From the NCBI RefSeq assembly GCF_022814865.1, contig NZ_JAKVRD010000001.1, positions 186,001-250,000 of the forward strand: 64,000 bases of DNA. The letters run 5' to 3'. Below are positions 7,062 to 16,415 of the stretch, one piece after another. The notes under the pieces are model-generated. The model ran no database searches, was not told the origin of the DNA, and saw nothing but the letters and a program-made list of their open reading frames with translations. This DNA comes from Shimia aestuarii. GTDB lineage: Bacteria; Pseudomonadota; Alphaproteobacteria; Rhodobacterales; Rhodobacteraceae. How positions within the stretch are numbered: the first letter of the stretch is position 1; each line of letters begins with the position of its first letter. The position numbers and the translations under genes are program-made.

Positions 7062-8054
7062 ATGTATGCACAAATGGTCAAATCCACCGGCTCGGGTGTC
7101 AAATCCCGCGACGAGATGAGCGACGAAGAACGCGCCTTTCAGGACAAGGTCGACGCCGATATCAAGATCGAGCCGCGCGACTGGATGCCCGAGGGCTATC
7201 GCAAGACGCTGATCCGTCAGATCGGTCAGCACGCCCACTCCGAAATCGTCGGACAGCTTCCCGAAGGCAACTGGATCACCCGCGCGCCGACACTCGAGCG
7301 CAAGATGATCCTCCTCGCCAAGGTGCAGGACGAGGCCGGCCACGGTCTCTACCTCTACTGCGCCGCTGAAACCCTCGGCGTGACCCGCGACGACCTCACC
7401 GAACAGCTTTTGTCGGGCAAGATGAAGTATTCCTCGATCTTCAACTACCCGACCCTGAACTGGGCCGATATCGGCGCCGTGGGGTGGCTCGTCGATGGCG
7501 CCGCGATCATGAACCAGGTGCCGCTTCAGCGAACGTCCTACGGTCCCTATAGCCGCGCCATGATCCGCATCTGCAAGGAAGAGAGCTTCCACCAGCGTCA
7601 GGGCTACGACATCATGATGAAGATGGCCCAAGGCTCCGAAGCCCAGAAGAAGATGGCGCAGGATGCGCTCAACCGCTTCTGGTATCCCTCGCTGATGATG
7701 TTCGGCCCGTCGGACGCCGAAAGCGTCCACTCGGCCCAATCGATGGCGTGGAAAATCAAGATCAACACCAACGATGAGCTGCGCCAGAAGTTCGTCGATC
7801 AGACCGTGCCGCAGGCCGAATACCTTGGCCTCACGATCCCGGACGAAAACCTGAAATGGAACGAGGAAAAGGGCGGCTACGATTTCTCCGAGCCGGACTG
7901 GACAGAGTTCTTCGAGGTCCTCAAGGGCAATGGCCCCTGCAACAAGGAACGCCTCGGTGACCGGGTGAAGGCATGGGAAGACGGCGCATGGGTCCGTGAC
8001 GGCCTGCTCGCCCACGCCGAAAAGAAAGCCGCGCGCAAAGTCGCCGCAGAGTAA
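7062..8054 (+). CDS. paaA: Phenylacetyl-CoA 1,2-epoxidase, catalytic subunit PaaA
   Basis: The diiron oxygenase subunit (330 aa) that epoxidises the ring of phenylacetyl-CoA. Ferritin-like helices carry the ligands expected from the family: Glu61 (HSEIVG), Glu91 and His94 (DEAGH), Glu174 and His177 (EESFH). It starts 18 bases after paaJ behind GGGAGGAG. The cytoplasmic complex needs PaaB, PaaC and the reductase PaaE, all encoded next. An unusually long 107-bp gap separates it from paaB; I see no hairpin with a T-run there. Confidence 0.96.
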   Translation: MYAQMVKSTGSGVKSRDEMSDEERAFQDKVDADIKIEPRDWMPEGYRKTLIRQIGQHAHSEIVGQLPEGNWITRAPTLERKMILLAKVQDEAGHGLYLYCAAETLGVTRDDLTEQLLSGKMKYSSIFNYPTLNWADIGAVGWLVDGAAIMNQVPLQRTSYGPYSRAMIRICKEESFHQRQGYDIMMKMAQGSEAQKKMAQDALNRFWYPSLMMFGPSDAESVHSAQSMAWKIKINTNDELRQKFVDQTVPQAEYLGLTIPDENLKWNEEKGGYDFSEPDWTEFFEVLKGNGPCNKERLGDRVKAWEDGAWVRDGLLAHAEKKAARKVAAE

Positions 8055-8161
8055 ACGCCGCATCCACGCGCGCGAACCAAGCCGCTCATCGCCTGTCCGG
8101 GTCGCCACGAACCCAAGCCCCGCACAGGCATGACGAGCACCGCAAGGAAAAGGGAAGAGAC

Positions 8162-8446
8162 ATGAAAAACGAATGGCCCCTTTGGGAAATCTTCATCCGT
8201 GGCCAACACGGCATGAGCCACCGCCACGTCGGCTCGCTGCACGCACCCGACGCCGAGATGGCGATCAAGAACGCCCGCGACGTCTATACCCGTCGCAACG
8301 AAGGCGTCTCGATTTGGGTCGTCGAGGCCCGCCATATCGCGGCCACCGTGCCGGGCGAAAAGGGCCCGCTCTTTGAGCCCTCCGAGAGCAAGGTCTATCG
8401 CCACCCGACCTTCTTCGACATTCCCGATGAAGTGGGGCACATGTGA
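8162..8446 (+). CDS. paaB: Phenylacetyl-CoA epoxidase subunit PaaB
   Basis: A 94-aa subunit with the family sequence WPLWEIFIRGQHGMSHRHVGSLHAPDAEMAIKNARDVYTRR (given here only as positions 5-45 of the protein: key segments RGQHGMSHRHVGSLHA and ARDVYTRR). PaaB bridges PaaA-PaaC dimers and is needed for activity. A good site (AAGGGAAGAGAC) precedes the ATG. Its TGA overlaps the ATG of paaC by one base, implying translational coupling. Confidence 0.95.
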   Translation: MKNEWPLWEIFIRGQHGMSHRHVGSLHAPDAEMAIKNARDVYTRRNEGVSIWVVEARHIAATVPGEKGPLFEPSESKVYRHPTFFDIPDEVGHM

Positions 8447-9210
8447 TGGCTGCCGAAAAGAACCTCCTTCTGGAATTCCTGCTGCGGCAGGGCGACAACG
8501 CGCTGATCCTCGGGCATCGTGTGTCCGAATGGTGTGGCCATGCGCCGGTGCTCGAAGAAGACATCGCGCTCGCCAATACCGCGCTGGACCTCATCGGCCA
8601 GACCCAGATGTGGCTCGGCTATGCCGCCGAGGTGCAGGGCGAAGGCAAGACGGCGGACGATCTCGCCTTCCTGCGCGACGCTTGGGATTTCCGCAACGTG
8701 CTCTTGACCGAACTGCCCAATGGCGACTTCGGCCAGACCCTGATGCGCCAGTTCCTCTTTGATGCGTTCCAGTCGGTCTACCTCGCCCGCCTGCTCGGCT
8801 CGTCGGACGAGACCGTTGCCGCCATCGCCGCCAAGGCGTCGAAAGAGGTCGCCTATCACGTGGAACGCTCCGCCGATACCGTCGTCGGCCTTGGCGACGG
8901 CACCGAGGAAAGCCATGCCCGCATGCAGGCCGCGCTCGACTACCTCTGGCCCTATGTCGGCGAGATGTTCGAAAGCGATGCGGTCGATACCGCCATGGCC
9001 GAGTCCGGTGTCGCCCCCGACCCCGCGACCCTGCGCGAAGAGTATGACGCGCTGGTCACTCGTGTGCTGACCGACGCCACGCTGACCATTCCCGAAAGCC
9101 GTTTCGCCCACAAAGGCGGACGCACGGGCCAGAGCCATACCGAACATCTCGGGCATCTTCTGACGACGATGCAATGGCTGCAGCGCGCCTATCCGGGCAA
9201 CACCTGGTAG
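8446..9210 (+). CDS. paaC: Phenylacetyl-CoA epoxidase structural subunit PaaC
   Basis: A 254-aa ferritin-like partner of PaaA. It has the family segments LIGQTQMWLGYAAE, AWDFRNVLLTELPNGDF and KEVAYHVERSADTVVGLGDG. PaaC supports PaaA structurally and is not itself thought to be the catalytic site. The ATG at 8446 shares a base with the paaB stop; a GTG one codon earlier is also possible. It continues into paaD after 33 bases. Confidence 0.95.
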   Translation: MAAEKNLLLEFLLRQGDNALILGHRVSEWCGHAPVLEEDIALANTALDLIGQTQMWLGYAAEVQGEGKTADDLAFLRDAWDFRNVLLTELPNGDFGQTLMRQFLFDAFQSVYLARLLGSSDETVAAIAAKASKEVAYHVERSADTVVGLGDGTEESHARMQAALDYLWPYVGEMFESDAVDTAMAESGVAPDPATLREEYDALVTRVLTDATLTIPESRFAHKGGRTGQSHTEHLGHLLTTMQWLQRAYPGNTW

Positions 9211-9243
9211 GCACCGCGCCCCCGCCGCCCAAGGAGCAAGGAC

Positions 9244-9705
9244 ATGACCCAGCCAAGCATCGAACAGGTCTGGGAGTGGCTCGGAGCCATTCCCGACCCC
9301 GAGATCCCGGTCATCACATTGGTCGATCTCGGCATCATCCGCGATGTCGCCTTTCATGGCGAAACCTGCGTCGTCTCGGTCACGCCGACCTATTCCGGCT
9401 GCCCCGCGACCTCGATGATCAATGTCGATATCGAGACCTGCCTGCGCGATCACGGGCTGAACAAGATCGAGCTCAAACAACAGCTGAGCCCCGCCTGGAC
9501 CACGGACTGGATGTCCGACAAGGCCCGCGCCGCGCTCGAGGAATACGGCATTGCCCCGCCCCAGGCCAAAGGCACGCCCGCCCGCTGCCCGCGCTGCGGC
9601 GGTGATCATATCGAGAAGCTGAGCCAATTCGGATCGACCCCCTGCAAGGCGCAATGGCGCTGCAAGGACTGTCTCGAGCCGTTTGAATATTTCAAGTGCA
9701 TATAG
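9244..9705 (+). CDS. paaD: Phenylacetyl-CoA epoxidase maturation protein PaaD
   Basis: A 153-aa DUF59/MIP18-type protein with the family opening WLGAIPDPEIPVITLVDLG and a C-terminal zinc-ribbon-like stretch CPRCGG...C...CKDC. PaaD is required for assembly of the epoxidase, probably by handling Fe-S or iron for the complex. AAGGAGCAAGG lies upstream of the ATG. The gene ends 12 bases before paaE. Confidence 0.93.
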   Translation: MTQPSIEQVWEWLGAIPDPEIPVITLVDLGIIRDVAFHGETCVVSVTPTYSGCPATSMINVDIETCLRDHGLNKIELKQQLSPAWTTDWMSDKARAALEEYGIAPPQAKGTPARCPRCGGDHIEKLSQFGSTPCKAQWRCKDCLEPFEYFKCI

Positions 9706-9717
9706 GGAGGAGACCCG

Positions 9718-10794
9718 ATGGCACGTTTCCATGAACTGGAAGTCACCGACATCCACAAGACGATCCGCGACGCCGTTGTCGTGACCCTCAAGCCGACCAA
9801 TGGCGCGGCGACCGAATTCGACTTCACCCAAGGCCAATACCTGACCTTCCGCCGCGATTTCGACGGCGAAGAACTGCGCCGCTCCTATTCGATTTGCGCC
9901 GGCAAAGGCGAAGGCATCCTTCAGGTCGGCATCAAGCGCGTCGATGGCGGCGCCTTCTCGACTTGGGCCAATGAAGACCTCAAGATCGGCGACCGGATCG
10001 AGGCCATGCCCCCGATGGGTGGCTTCTTTACCCCGCTCGACGCCGCGCAGGAGAAACAATATCTCGGCTTTGCCGGTGGGTCCGGCATCACCCCGGTGCT
10101 CTCGCTCATCAAGACCACCCTCACGCTCGAGCCGAGATCGACCTTCACCCTCGTCTACGCCAACAAGGCGGTGAACACGATCATGTTCCGCGAAGAAATC
10201 GAAGACCTCAAGAACACCCATATGGGCCGGTTCAACGTCATCCACGTCCTCGAGTCCGACGCCCAGGAAATCGACCTCTTCACCGGTCTCGTGACCGAAG
10301 AGAAATGCGCCGACCTATTCAAGACCGGCTGGATCGACATCGACCACGTTGACACTGCCTTCATCTGTGGCCCCGAGCCGATGATGCTCGGAATCGCCTC
10401 CGCCCTGCGCAATGCGGGCCTCGACGACTCCCGGATCAAGTTCGAGCTTTTCGCCTCGTCGCAACCGGGCCGGGCCAAGCGCAAGGCCGTCTCCAAGGAC
10501 GCCGCCGCCGGGGCCAATCAGGCCAGCGCCGCGATTACCCTTGATGGCTCGACCCAGACCATCGAGATGCCCAAGGATATGTCCATTCTCGATGCCGCGC
10601 TCTCGAACAACATGGACGCGCCCTACGCCTGTAAGGCCGGGGTCTGTTCCACCTGTCGCTGCCGCGTGATCGAGGGCGAGGTCGAGATGATGACCAACCA
10701 CGCCCTCGAGGACTACGAGGTTGAAAAGGGCTACGTGCTCTCCTGCCAATCCTACCCGGTGACGGACAAGCTCGTCATCGACTACGACCAGTAA
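9718..10794 (+). CDS. paaE: Phenylacetyl-CoA epoxidase reductase PaaE
   Basis: The 358-aa electron donor of the epoxidase. The N-terminal half is ferredoxin-NADP reductase-like, with the FAD motif RRSYSIC and the nucleotide motif GFAGGSGITPVLS near 119-131. The C-terminal plant-type ferredoxin domain holds CKAGVCSTCRC and a distant Cys in LSCQSYP, giving a [2Fe-2S] cluster. AGGGAGGAGACCCG precedes the ATG. Electrons pass from NADPH to the PaaA diiron centre. Confidence 0.95.
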   Translation: MARFHELEVTDIHKTIRDAVVVTLKPTNGAATEFDFTQGQYLTFRRDFDGEELRRSYSICAGKGEGILQVGIKRVDGGAFSTWANEDLKIGDRIEAMPPMGGFFTPLDAAQEKQYLGFAGGSGITPVLSLIKTTLTLEPRSTFTLVYANKAVNTIMFREEIEDLKNTHMGRFNVIHVLESDAQEIDLFTGLVTEEKCADLFKTGWIDIDHVDTAFICGPEPMMLGIASALRNAGLDDSRIKFELFASSQPGRAKRKAVSKDAAAGANQASAAITLDGSTQTIEMPKDMSILDAALSNNMDAPYACKAGVCSTCRCRVIEGEVEMMTNHALEDYEVEKGYVLSCQSYPVTDKLVIDYDQ

Positions 10795-10807
10795 GGAGGA
10801 CAGAGCC

Positions 10808-11566
10808 ATGGCTGACGACATGTCGATCGAAAACTACCTCGCCCAAGGCGGGGTTCTCACCAACCCCTCTAACGTGCCGCCGCGCTACCGGGGCGAGTTG
10901 ATGAAACTGATGGCGAGCTTCGTGGATTCCTCTCTCGCAGGGGCCGCTGGCTTTGCCGATATCATCAATGAGGGTCCGGGCATCAAAGAACGCATCGCCG
11001 CCGCGCGCATCGTGCTTGAAAAGACCGACAATGCCGACAAGGTGCTCTCGATCATGGGGGAGTTCGGCGCCGATACCGCCCGCTACGCAACGCATCACCC
11101 GTGGACCGCGCGCCTCGCACGCGACGCCGACATCGGCACAACGCGGACCGAACAAGACATGCGCCTCGCGGTGTTCAACTACCCGCTCGCGGGCTGGTCG
11201 GATGCGGTGGTGATGAACCTACTGATGGGCCGCGCCGTCACCGTGCAACTGACCGAGCTGTGCCGCGTCTCCTATCAGCCGCTCGCCGAAGCCTTCCGCG
11301 CGATCCAACCGGTGGAACGCCATCATGCGGAACTCGCCGAAGAAGGCGTCGCCAAACTTCTTGAAACCGAAGAGAGCACCACGCTGCAAGCCTCGGTCAA
11401 CTATTGGATGCCGCGCGTGGCCGCCTCTTTCGGCGCCGCGGAATCGACAAAGGCAGAGATGCTCGCCGCGATGGGGCTGCGCCACGAAAGCAACGCCACG
11501 CTGAAAGCACGCTGGAGCGCGGAAACCGGCGCCTGCCTCGAAAAGCTGGGCCTGAGCGCCGCCTGA
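10808..11566 (+). CDS. PaaA-like ferritin-fold protein with half-degenerate diiron site
   Basis: A 252-aa protein that aligns by eye with PaaA over most of its length: YRGELMKL with [20 protein letters not shown] with [12 protein letters not shown], and NYWMPRVAASFG with [12 protein letters not shown]. The first-half iron ligands are lost: PaaA Glu61 matches Ser42, and DEAGH reads DNADK (Asn75, Lys78). The second-half ExxH is kept (Glu170, His173 in VERHHAE). It starts 13 bases after paaE behind AAGGAGGAC and ends the operon. It may be an extra structural or regulatory subunit of the epoxidase; no product is established. Confidence 0.85.
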   Translation: MADDMSIENYLAQGGVLTNPSNVPPRYRGELMKLMASFVDSSLAGAAGFADIINEGPGIKERIAAARIVLEKTDNADKVLSIMGEFGADTARYATHHPWTARLARDADIGTTRTEQDMRLAVFNYPLAGWSDAVVMNLLMGRAVTVQLTELCRVSYQPLAEAFRAIQPVERHHAELAEEGVAKLLETEESTTLQASVNYWMPRVAASFGAAESTKAEMLAAMGLRHESNATLKARWSAETGACLEKLGLSAA

Positions 11567-11684
11567 AATCGCGATGGGATGCGGGTCAAAGGCCCCATCC
11601 CTTGCTTTTTTGCAACGCGCCCTGTCCGCAAAGGTCTGGCGAAACGCGATTCCGCATTGACTTTGCAGCCCGTCTCGGGCCATT

Positions 11685-11880
11685 CACCTCTCGTTCTGGT
11701 CGGGCTGTTCAGCAGCCCGTGAAAAGGGAACGAGGTGCGCCGCGACCCGCGGCAAACCCTCGACTGCCCCCGCAACTGTAAGCGGCGAGCGACCTCGGAC
11801 AATGCCACTGTTCTCCTTAGGAGAGGATGGGAAGGCCCGAGCCAGCTTTGACCCGCAAGTCAGGAGACCTGCCAGAATGT
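11685..11880 (+). promoter_or_regulatory. Cobalamin riboswitch
   Basis: The aptamer contains the B12-box-type core GCCCCCGCAACTGTAAGCGG, then CCACTG, GGGAAGGCCCGAGCCAG and GACCCGCAAGTCAGGAGACC, in the order of known adenosylcobalamin riboswitches. A preceding paired segment (CTCGTTC/GAACGAG) frames the 5' side. It lies 139 bases before btuB, so high cobalamin should shut off the uptake operon. The exact ends and the expression platform are estimates. Confidence 0.92.
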
Positions 11881-12018
11881 TCACCCTGTCCGGACGCGGG
11901 GCGCGTTCAGACAACGGACCTTCCGTCGTGGTGGCACTTCTCACCGTCGCGGGAGGGCCACGTCCTTCCTCAAGACATCTTGCATCAAACGGGCATCACC
12001 CGAATGAAGGACAGACAC

Positions 12019-13854
12019 ATGAAACGGACGCTCCTGGCCTCCGCCGCCCTCGCGGCCCTCGCCACAGGCCTTACAACCCAAACCGCATGGGCCGAAGAGG
12101 TCTATGACCTCGACGAGATCCTCCTCTCCCCAAGCCTCGCCCCTGTCGAGGCTGCCCGCACCGGCGCGACGGTCGAAATCATCGACGAGGAAGACCTCGA
12201 AGATGCCGATACAACCCTGATCCAGACCCTGTCTCGTGAACCGGGCGTGTCCTTCTCGGCAAACGGTGGCGTCGGCACCAACACCACGATCCGCCTGCGC
12301 GGCCTCGATAGCAAATATATCGGCGTGCGCATCGACGGCATCGACGTGAGCGATCCGACCTCAACCCAGAACGCCTTCAACTTCGGTGGCCTGACAAGCG
12401 CAGGCATCGGCCGCATCGAGGTTCTCAAAGGCTCGCAATCGGCGATCCACGGCTCCGAAGCCATCGCTGGTGTGATCAACATCACCTCCAAACGCCCGAC
12501 CAAGCTTGGCTTCTCCGGCTCTGTCGGCGGTGAGGTCGGCAGCTTCGGCACCGTGTCGAGCGATTTCACCACCGCCTACATGAACGATCGCGCCGAAATC
12601 TCCTTCACCCTGTCGCGTTTCCATACCGAAGGTATCTCCGCAACCGCGGGCGACCCCGAGAAGGACGGCTTCGATCAGACCATGGCGAACTTCAATTCGC
12701 GCTTCGACCTGACCGACACCCTGACCATCGGGGCCTCGGCGCTGTGGCGCGACTACGAAGTCGAAATCGACGGCAGCACCCCGAACAACCTCGGCACCCA
12801 GAAAGGCGCGCGCGTCTTTGCCGAGTTCGTGACCGGCGCCGTGACCCACGAACTGAGCTATTCTTACTACAAGACCGACCGCCGCGATCCGGCCAGCGCC
12901 TTCACCACCCGCTTCCTCGGGGACCGTGAACAGATCGCCTATCTCGGTTCGGTTGACCTCGGTGCCAATGCAGGCCTGACCTTCGGTCTCGATCACACCG
13001 AAGAAACCGCGAGCCTGACAACCGCCGTTCCGGCCACCACCGTCAATACCATCGACACCAACTCGGCCTTTGCCGAACTCATGGTGCAGCCGATGGCGAA
13101 CCTCGACCTTTCGCTCGCCCTGCGCCGAGACGATCACTCGCTCTTTGGCGGCGCCACGACGGGCCGCGTTGCAGCTGTCTGGCACGTCTCTGACGACCTG
13201 CGCCTGCGCGCGGTCTATGGCACCGGCTTCCGCGCGCCGTCGCTCTATGAACTCTATAGCGCATCGGGCAACCCGGCCCTGAAACCGGAAGAAAGCCGCT
13301 CCTTCGAGCTTGGTCTTGAGAAAGACTTTGGCCCGGGCAACACGGTCCGCGTCACCGCTTTCCGCACCGATGTCGACGACCTGATCGAGTATTTCGACCC
13401 CGATGGCTGGCTCGGCCCGATCCCCGGCGCCTATGCTCAGGTGCCCGGCACCACCTCCTCCAAAGGGATCGAGCTTTCGGGCACCTATGTGATCTCCGAC
13501 ATGCTGTCCTTCTACGGCAACTATACCTTTACCGATGCCGACAACTCCGGCGTGACCCTCGCGCGCGTGCCCAAGCATGACCTGATCCTCGGCCTTGACG
13601 CCACCTTCGGCAACGGCTTCACCGGCAATGCCGAGGTGCAGCACGTCGCGGACATCACGCCAAGCATCTACGCCCCCGCGGGCCACAAGGTCGGCGACTA
13701 CACGCTCGTAAACCTTGGTGTCGGCTATGACATCAACGAGACGGTCAAGGCATATCTGCGCCTCGAGAACGTGCTCGACGAAGACTACGAGACCGCAGGC
13801 GGCTTCAATACGCCAGGCCGCGCAGCTTACTTCGGTATCCGTGCGTCTTTCTAA
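12019..13854 (+). CDS. btuB: TonB-dependent vitamin B12 receptor BtuB
   Basis: A 611-aa outer-membrane receptor. Residues 1-23 are a signal peptide (LLASAALAALATGLTTQTAWA), followed by a TonB-box-like stretch near YDLDEILLSP, a plug domain (EPGVSFSANGG... IRLRGLDSKYIGVRIDGI) and a 22-strand-type barrel ending in Phe. Cobalamin specificity is inferred from the riboswitch upstream and the btuFCD/cbiZ genes downstream. The ATG at 12019 follows GAAGGA at good spacing; the in-frame ATG at 12004 would overlap that site. Its end overlaps btuF. Confidence 0.92.
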   Translation: MKRTLLASAALAALATGLTTQTAWAEEVYDLDEILLSPSLAPVEAARTGATVEIIDEEDLEDADTTLIQTLSREPGVSFSANGGVGTNTTIRLRGLDSKYIGVRIDGIDVSDPTSTQNAFNFGGLTSAGIGRIEVLKGSQSAIHGSEAIAGVINITSKRPTKLGFSGSVGGEVGSFGTVSSDFTTAYMNDRAEISFTLSRFHTEGISATAGDPEKDGFDQTMANFNSRFDLTDTLTIGASALWRDYEVEIDGSTPNNLGTQKGARVFAEFVTGAVTHELSYSYYKTDRRDPASAFTTRFLGDREQIAYLGSVDLGANAGLTFGLDHTEETASLTTAVPATTVNTIDTNSAFAELMVQPMANLDLSLALRRDDHSLFGGATTGRVAAVWHVSDDLRLRAVYGTGFRAPSLYELYSASGNPALKPEESRSFELGLEKDFGPGNTVRVTAFRTDVDDLIEYFDPDGWLGPIPGAYAQVPGTTSSKGIELSGTYVISDMLSFYGNYTFTDADNSGVTLARVPKHDLILGLDATFGNGFTGNAEVQHVADITPSIYAPAGHKVGDYTLVNLGVGYDINETVKAYLRLENVLDEDYETAGGFNTPGRAAYFGIRASF

Positions 13855-14680
13855 GGTCATATCCCTGCTCGCCGCGCTGGTGCTTTCCAGCGCGGCGGCG
13901 CTTGCCGATGCGCCCCGGCGCGTCGTCTCCCTGAACCTGTGCACAGATCAGCTCGCCATGCTGCTCGCCGCTCCGGATCAGCTCAAATCCGTTTCCTACA
14001 TTGCCCGTGATCCACGCGCCTCCGCCATGCCCGAAGAGGCTGCGCACTACCCGATCAACTATGGCGGTGCGGAAGAGGTCTATCTCCTCAATCCCGACCT
14101 CGTGCTCGCCGGCGCTTATACCGCGCGTGCGACCGTCAACATGCTGCGCCGCCTTGGCATTCCCGTCTACATCATGCGCCCCGCCCTGACCCTCGATGAG
14201 GTGTCGATCCGCATCACGGAAATGGGCGCAGCCTTGGGTCGTGAAGAGGCCGCCGCCGCGCTGCGCTCGTCTTTCGAAACCGAGCTTGCCGCCCTGCGCA
14301 TAACCGACGGCCCCCGCCCCCGCGCCGCAATCTACAACGCCAATGGCTGGACACCGGGTGAGAACTCGCTGCCAAGCCAAGTGCTCAAGGCCGCAGGGTT
14401 CACTAATGTCGCCACCGAAGCAGGCTTTGCCTATGGCGGGTCAATGCCGTTAGAACTCTTGGTCATGGCCGAACCCGATATCATCATCTCCGCCGCCGCC
14501 TATGACGGCCATTCCCGCGCCGAGGACATCCTCACGCACCCCGCCTTGCGCGCCCTCAAAGGGGCCGTCGCCGGGGAACAGGTCGGCGACAACCACTGGA
14601 TCTGCGGCACACCCCATGTGCTCGACGCCGTGCGCAATCTTTCTGCCGCGCGCCGCGCCCTTCTGGAAGAGGCCAACTGA
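13841..14680 (+). CDS. btuF: Periplasmic cobalamin-binding protein of ABC importer
   Basis: A 279-aa solute-binding protein (PF01497-type fold) with a signal peptide ending SSAAALA before DAPRRVVSLNLCTDQL. It would hand B12 from the BtuB-loaded periplasm to BtuCD. A GTG at 13841, inside the last codons of btuB, is the best start because it places the signal peptide correctly; there is no other ATG nearby. Heme or siderophore binding proteins look similar, but the operon decides for B12. It overlaps btuC by one base. Confidence 0.87.
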   Translation: MRLSKVISLLAALVLSSAAALADAPRRVVSLNLCTDQLAMLLAAPDQLKSVSYIARDPRASAMPEEAAHYPINYGGAEEVYLLNPDLVLAGAYTARATVNMLRRLGIPVYIMRPALTLDEVSIRITEMGAALGREEAAAALRSSFETELAALRITDGPRPRAAIYNANGWTPGENSLPSQVLKAAGFTNVATEAGFAYGGSMPLELLVMAEPDIIISAAAYDGHSRAEDILTHPALRALKGAVAGEQVGDNHWICGTPHVLDAVRNLSAARRALLEEAN

Positions 14681-15660
14681 TGCGCCTGTTCCTGATCCTC
14701 GCCACGCTCGTCACCGTCCTCTTCGCCGTTTCCCTGACCATCGGCCCCGCCGAAACCGGCGGCCTCCAGAGCCTCGCCGCGCTCCTGACCGGCTCGGACG
14801 GCCCGCTGCCGATGGTCATGCGCGAAATCCGCCTGCCCCGTGCCCTGCTTGCAGCGTTGATCGGCGGCGGCCTCGGCATGGCCGGTGCCGCGCTTCAGGG
14901 CTATCTGCGCAACCCCCTTGCGGAACCGGGGCTGATCGGCGTCTCTGGCTCTGCCGCTTTCGGCGCAGTGCTCGCGCTTCAGGCCGGGCTCACGGCGACC
15001 GCCACGCTTGGCCTGCCGCTGGCCGCGCTTCTTGGCGCAGTCGTGGGCGTGTTCCTCGTCATGGGCCTCGCCGGGGCGCGCGGCGGCTCTCTGACCCTGA
15101 TCCTCGCGGGCATTGCCATCTCGGCGCTGGCAGGCGCACTGACCTCGCTGGTGCTGAACCTCTCGCCCAACCCCTTCGCCGCCAATGACATCGTGTTCTG
15201 GATGATGGGCTCGCTCGCCGACCGCTCCATGACCCACCTCTGGCTCGCCCTGCCCTTTATCGTGATCGGTGCAGGCCTCCTTGCAAGCACGGCGCGCGGC
15301 CTCGATGCCCTGACCCTTGGTGAAGACGCCGCCGAAACCCTCGGCCTGAGCCTCTCGCGCCTACGCCTTCTCGTGGTGCTCGGCACCGCCGCCATCGTCG
15401 GTGGCGCAACGGCTGTCGCGGGTTCCATCGGCTTCGTCGGCCTCGTCGTGCCCCATATCCTGCGCCCCTTTGTCGGCGCACAGCCCTCGCGCCTGCTCTG
15501 GGCTTCGGCGCTCGGCGGCGCAGCGCTCCTGCTTATGGCCGATATTTCCGTGCGCGTGATCCTACCTGACCGCGACCTCAAGCTCGGTGTCGTCACCGCC
15601 CTGATCGGGGCCCCGCTCTTCCTGCACCTGATCTTCAAGACCCGGAGGGAACTGCCATGA
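14680..15660 (+). CDS. btuC: Cobalamin ABC transporter permease (FecCD family)
   Basis: A 326-aa inner-membrane permease with about ten hydrophobic segments and the family motifs LPRALLAALIGGGLGMAGAA, RNPLAEPGLIGVSGSAA and GSIGFVGLVVPHILR. It forms the translocation pore with the BtuD ATPase dimer. The ATG shares a base with the btuF stop and its own stop overlaps the btuD ATG, so the three are translationally coupled. Confidence 0.9.
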   Translation: MRLFLILATLVTVLFAVSLTIGPAETGGLQSLAALLTGSDGPLPMVMREIRLPRALLAALIGGGLGMAGAALQGYLRNPLAEPGLIGVSGSAAFGAVLALQAGLTATATLGLPLAALLGAVVGVFLVMGLAGARGGSLTLILAGIAISALAGALTSLVLNLSPNPFAANDIVFWMMGSLADRSMTHLWLALPFIVIGAGLLASTARGLDALTLGEDAAETLGLSLSRLRLLVVLGTAAIVGGATAVAGSIGFVGLVVPHILRPFVGAQPSRLLWASALGGAALLLMADISVRVILPDRDLKLGVVTALIGAPLFLHLIFKTRRELP

Positions 15661-16415
15661 CCCTCCTCTCCCTGACCGATCTCGCCGTGACCCTGCGCAA
15701 CCGTCCGGTCTTTTCCGGCGTTTCGCTGACGATTGGCGAAGGCGAACTGGTTGGCCTCATCGGTCCCAACGGTGCCGGGAAAACAACCCTGATGCGCTCC
15801 GCCCTCGGCCTCCTGCCGATCCAATCGGGCCAAAGCTCCCTCGCCGCGATGTCCACAGCCGACCGCGCCCGCGCCGTCGCTTGGATGCCGCAAGCGCGCG
15901 AGATCGCCTGGCCCGTGCCGGTGGAACGTCTCGTCGCGCTTGGCCGCCTGCCCTACCTGCCAATCTCCGGCAAGATCCCCCCGGCGGATCAGGAAAAGAT
16001 CGACGCCGCCATTGCCTATCTCGGCCTTGAAGAGTTCCGCGCCCGCGCCGCCTCGCGCCTCTCGGGAGGGGAACAGGCCCGCGCCCTGATCGCCCGCGCC
16101 ATTGCGCAGGACACACCGCTCCTGATGACCGACGAACCCATCGCAGGCCTCGACCCCGCGCACCAGATCGCCACGATGCAGGTCTTTGCCGACCTAGCAC
16201 GCCATGGCCGCTCGACCCTCGTGTCGCTGCATGACCTCGGCCTCGCCGCGCGCCACTGTACCCGCCTTGTCCTTCTTGCTGAGGGCGGAATCCTCGCCGA
16301 CGGTGCGCCCGAGGACGTTCTGACAGACGCCCTTCTCGCCCGCGCCTTCGGCGTCACGGCATGGCACCAACAGACGTCCTCCGGCCCGGTCTTTCAGCCG
16401 CTCGAGGTGATTTGA
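15657..16415 (+). CDS. btuD: Cobalamin ABC transporter ATP-binding protein
   Basis: A 252-aa ATPase with Walker A GPNGAGKTT (near 38-46), the ABC signature LSGGEQARALIARA, Walker B LLMTDEP and the H-loop in LVSLHDLGLAA. It powers BtuC. The ATG overlaps the btuC stop by four bases and its TGA overlaps the cbiZ ATG by one. Confidence 0.9.
   Translation: MTLLSLTDLAVTLRNRPVFSGVSLTIGEGELVGLIGPNGAGKTTLMRSALGLLPIQSGQSSLAAMSTADRARAVAWMPQAREIAWPVPVERLVALGRLPYLPISGKIPPADQEKIDAAIAYLGLEEFRARAASRLSGGEQARALIARAIAQDTPLLMTDEPIAGLDPAHQIATMQVFADLARHGRSTLVSLHDLGLAARHCTRLVLLAEGGILADGAPEDVLTDALLARAFGVTAWHQQTSSGPVFQPLEVI

Noticed and set aside
5832..8108. Open frame of 758 codons on the minus strand opposite paaJ-paaA
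   Set aside because: It mirrors codon structure of two certain genes; its translation is low-complexity, Asp/His/Gly/Arg-rich and shows no family motif. Such antisense frames are common in GC-rich DNA.
11827..12018. N-terminal extension of btuB into the riboswitch region
   Set aside because: The extension would put the signal peptide 64 residues inside the protein and run through the aptamer; the ATG at 12019 has a good ribosome site.
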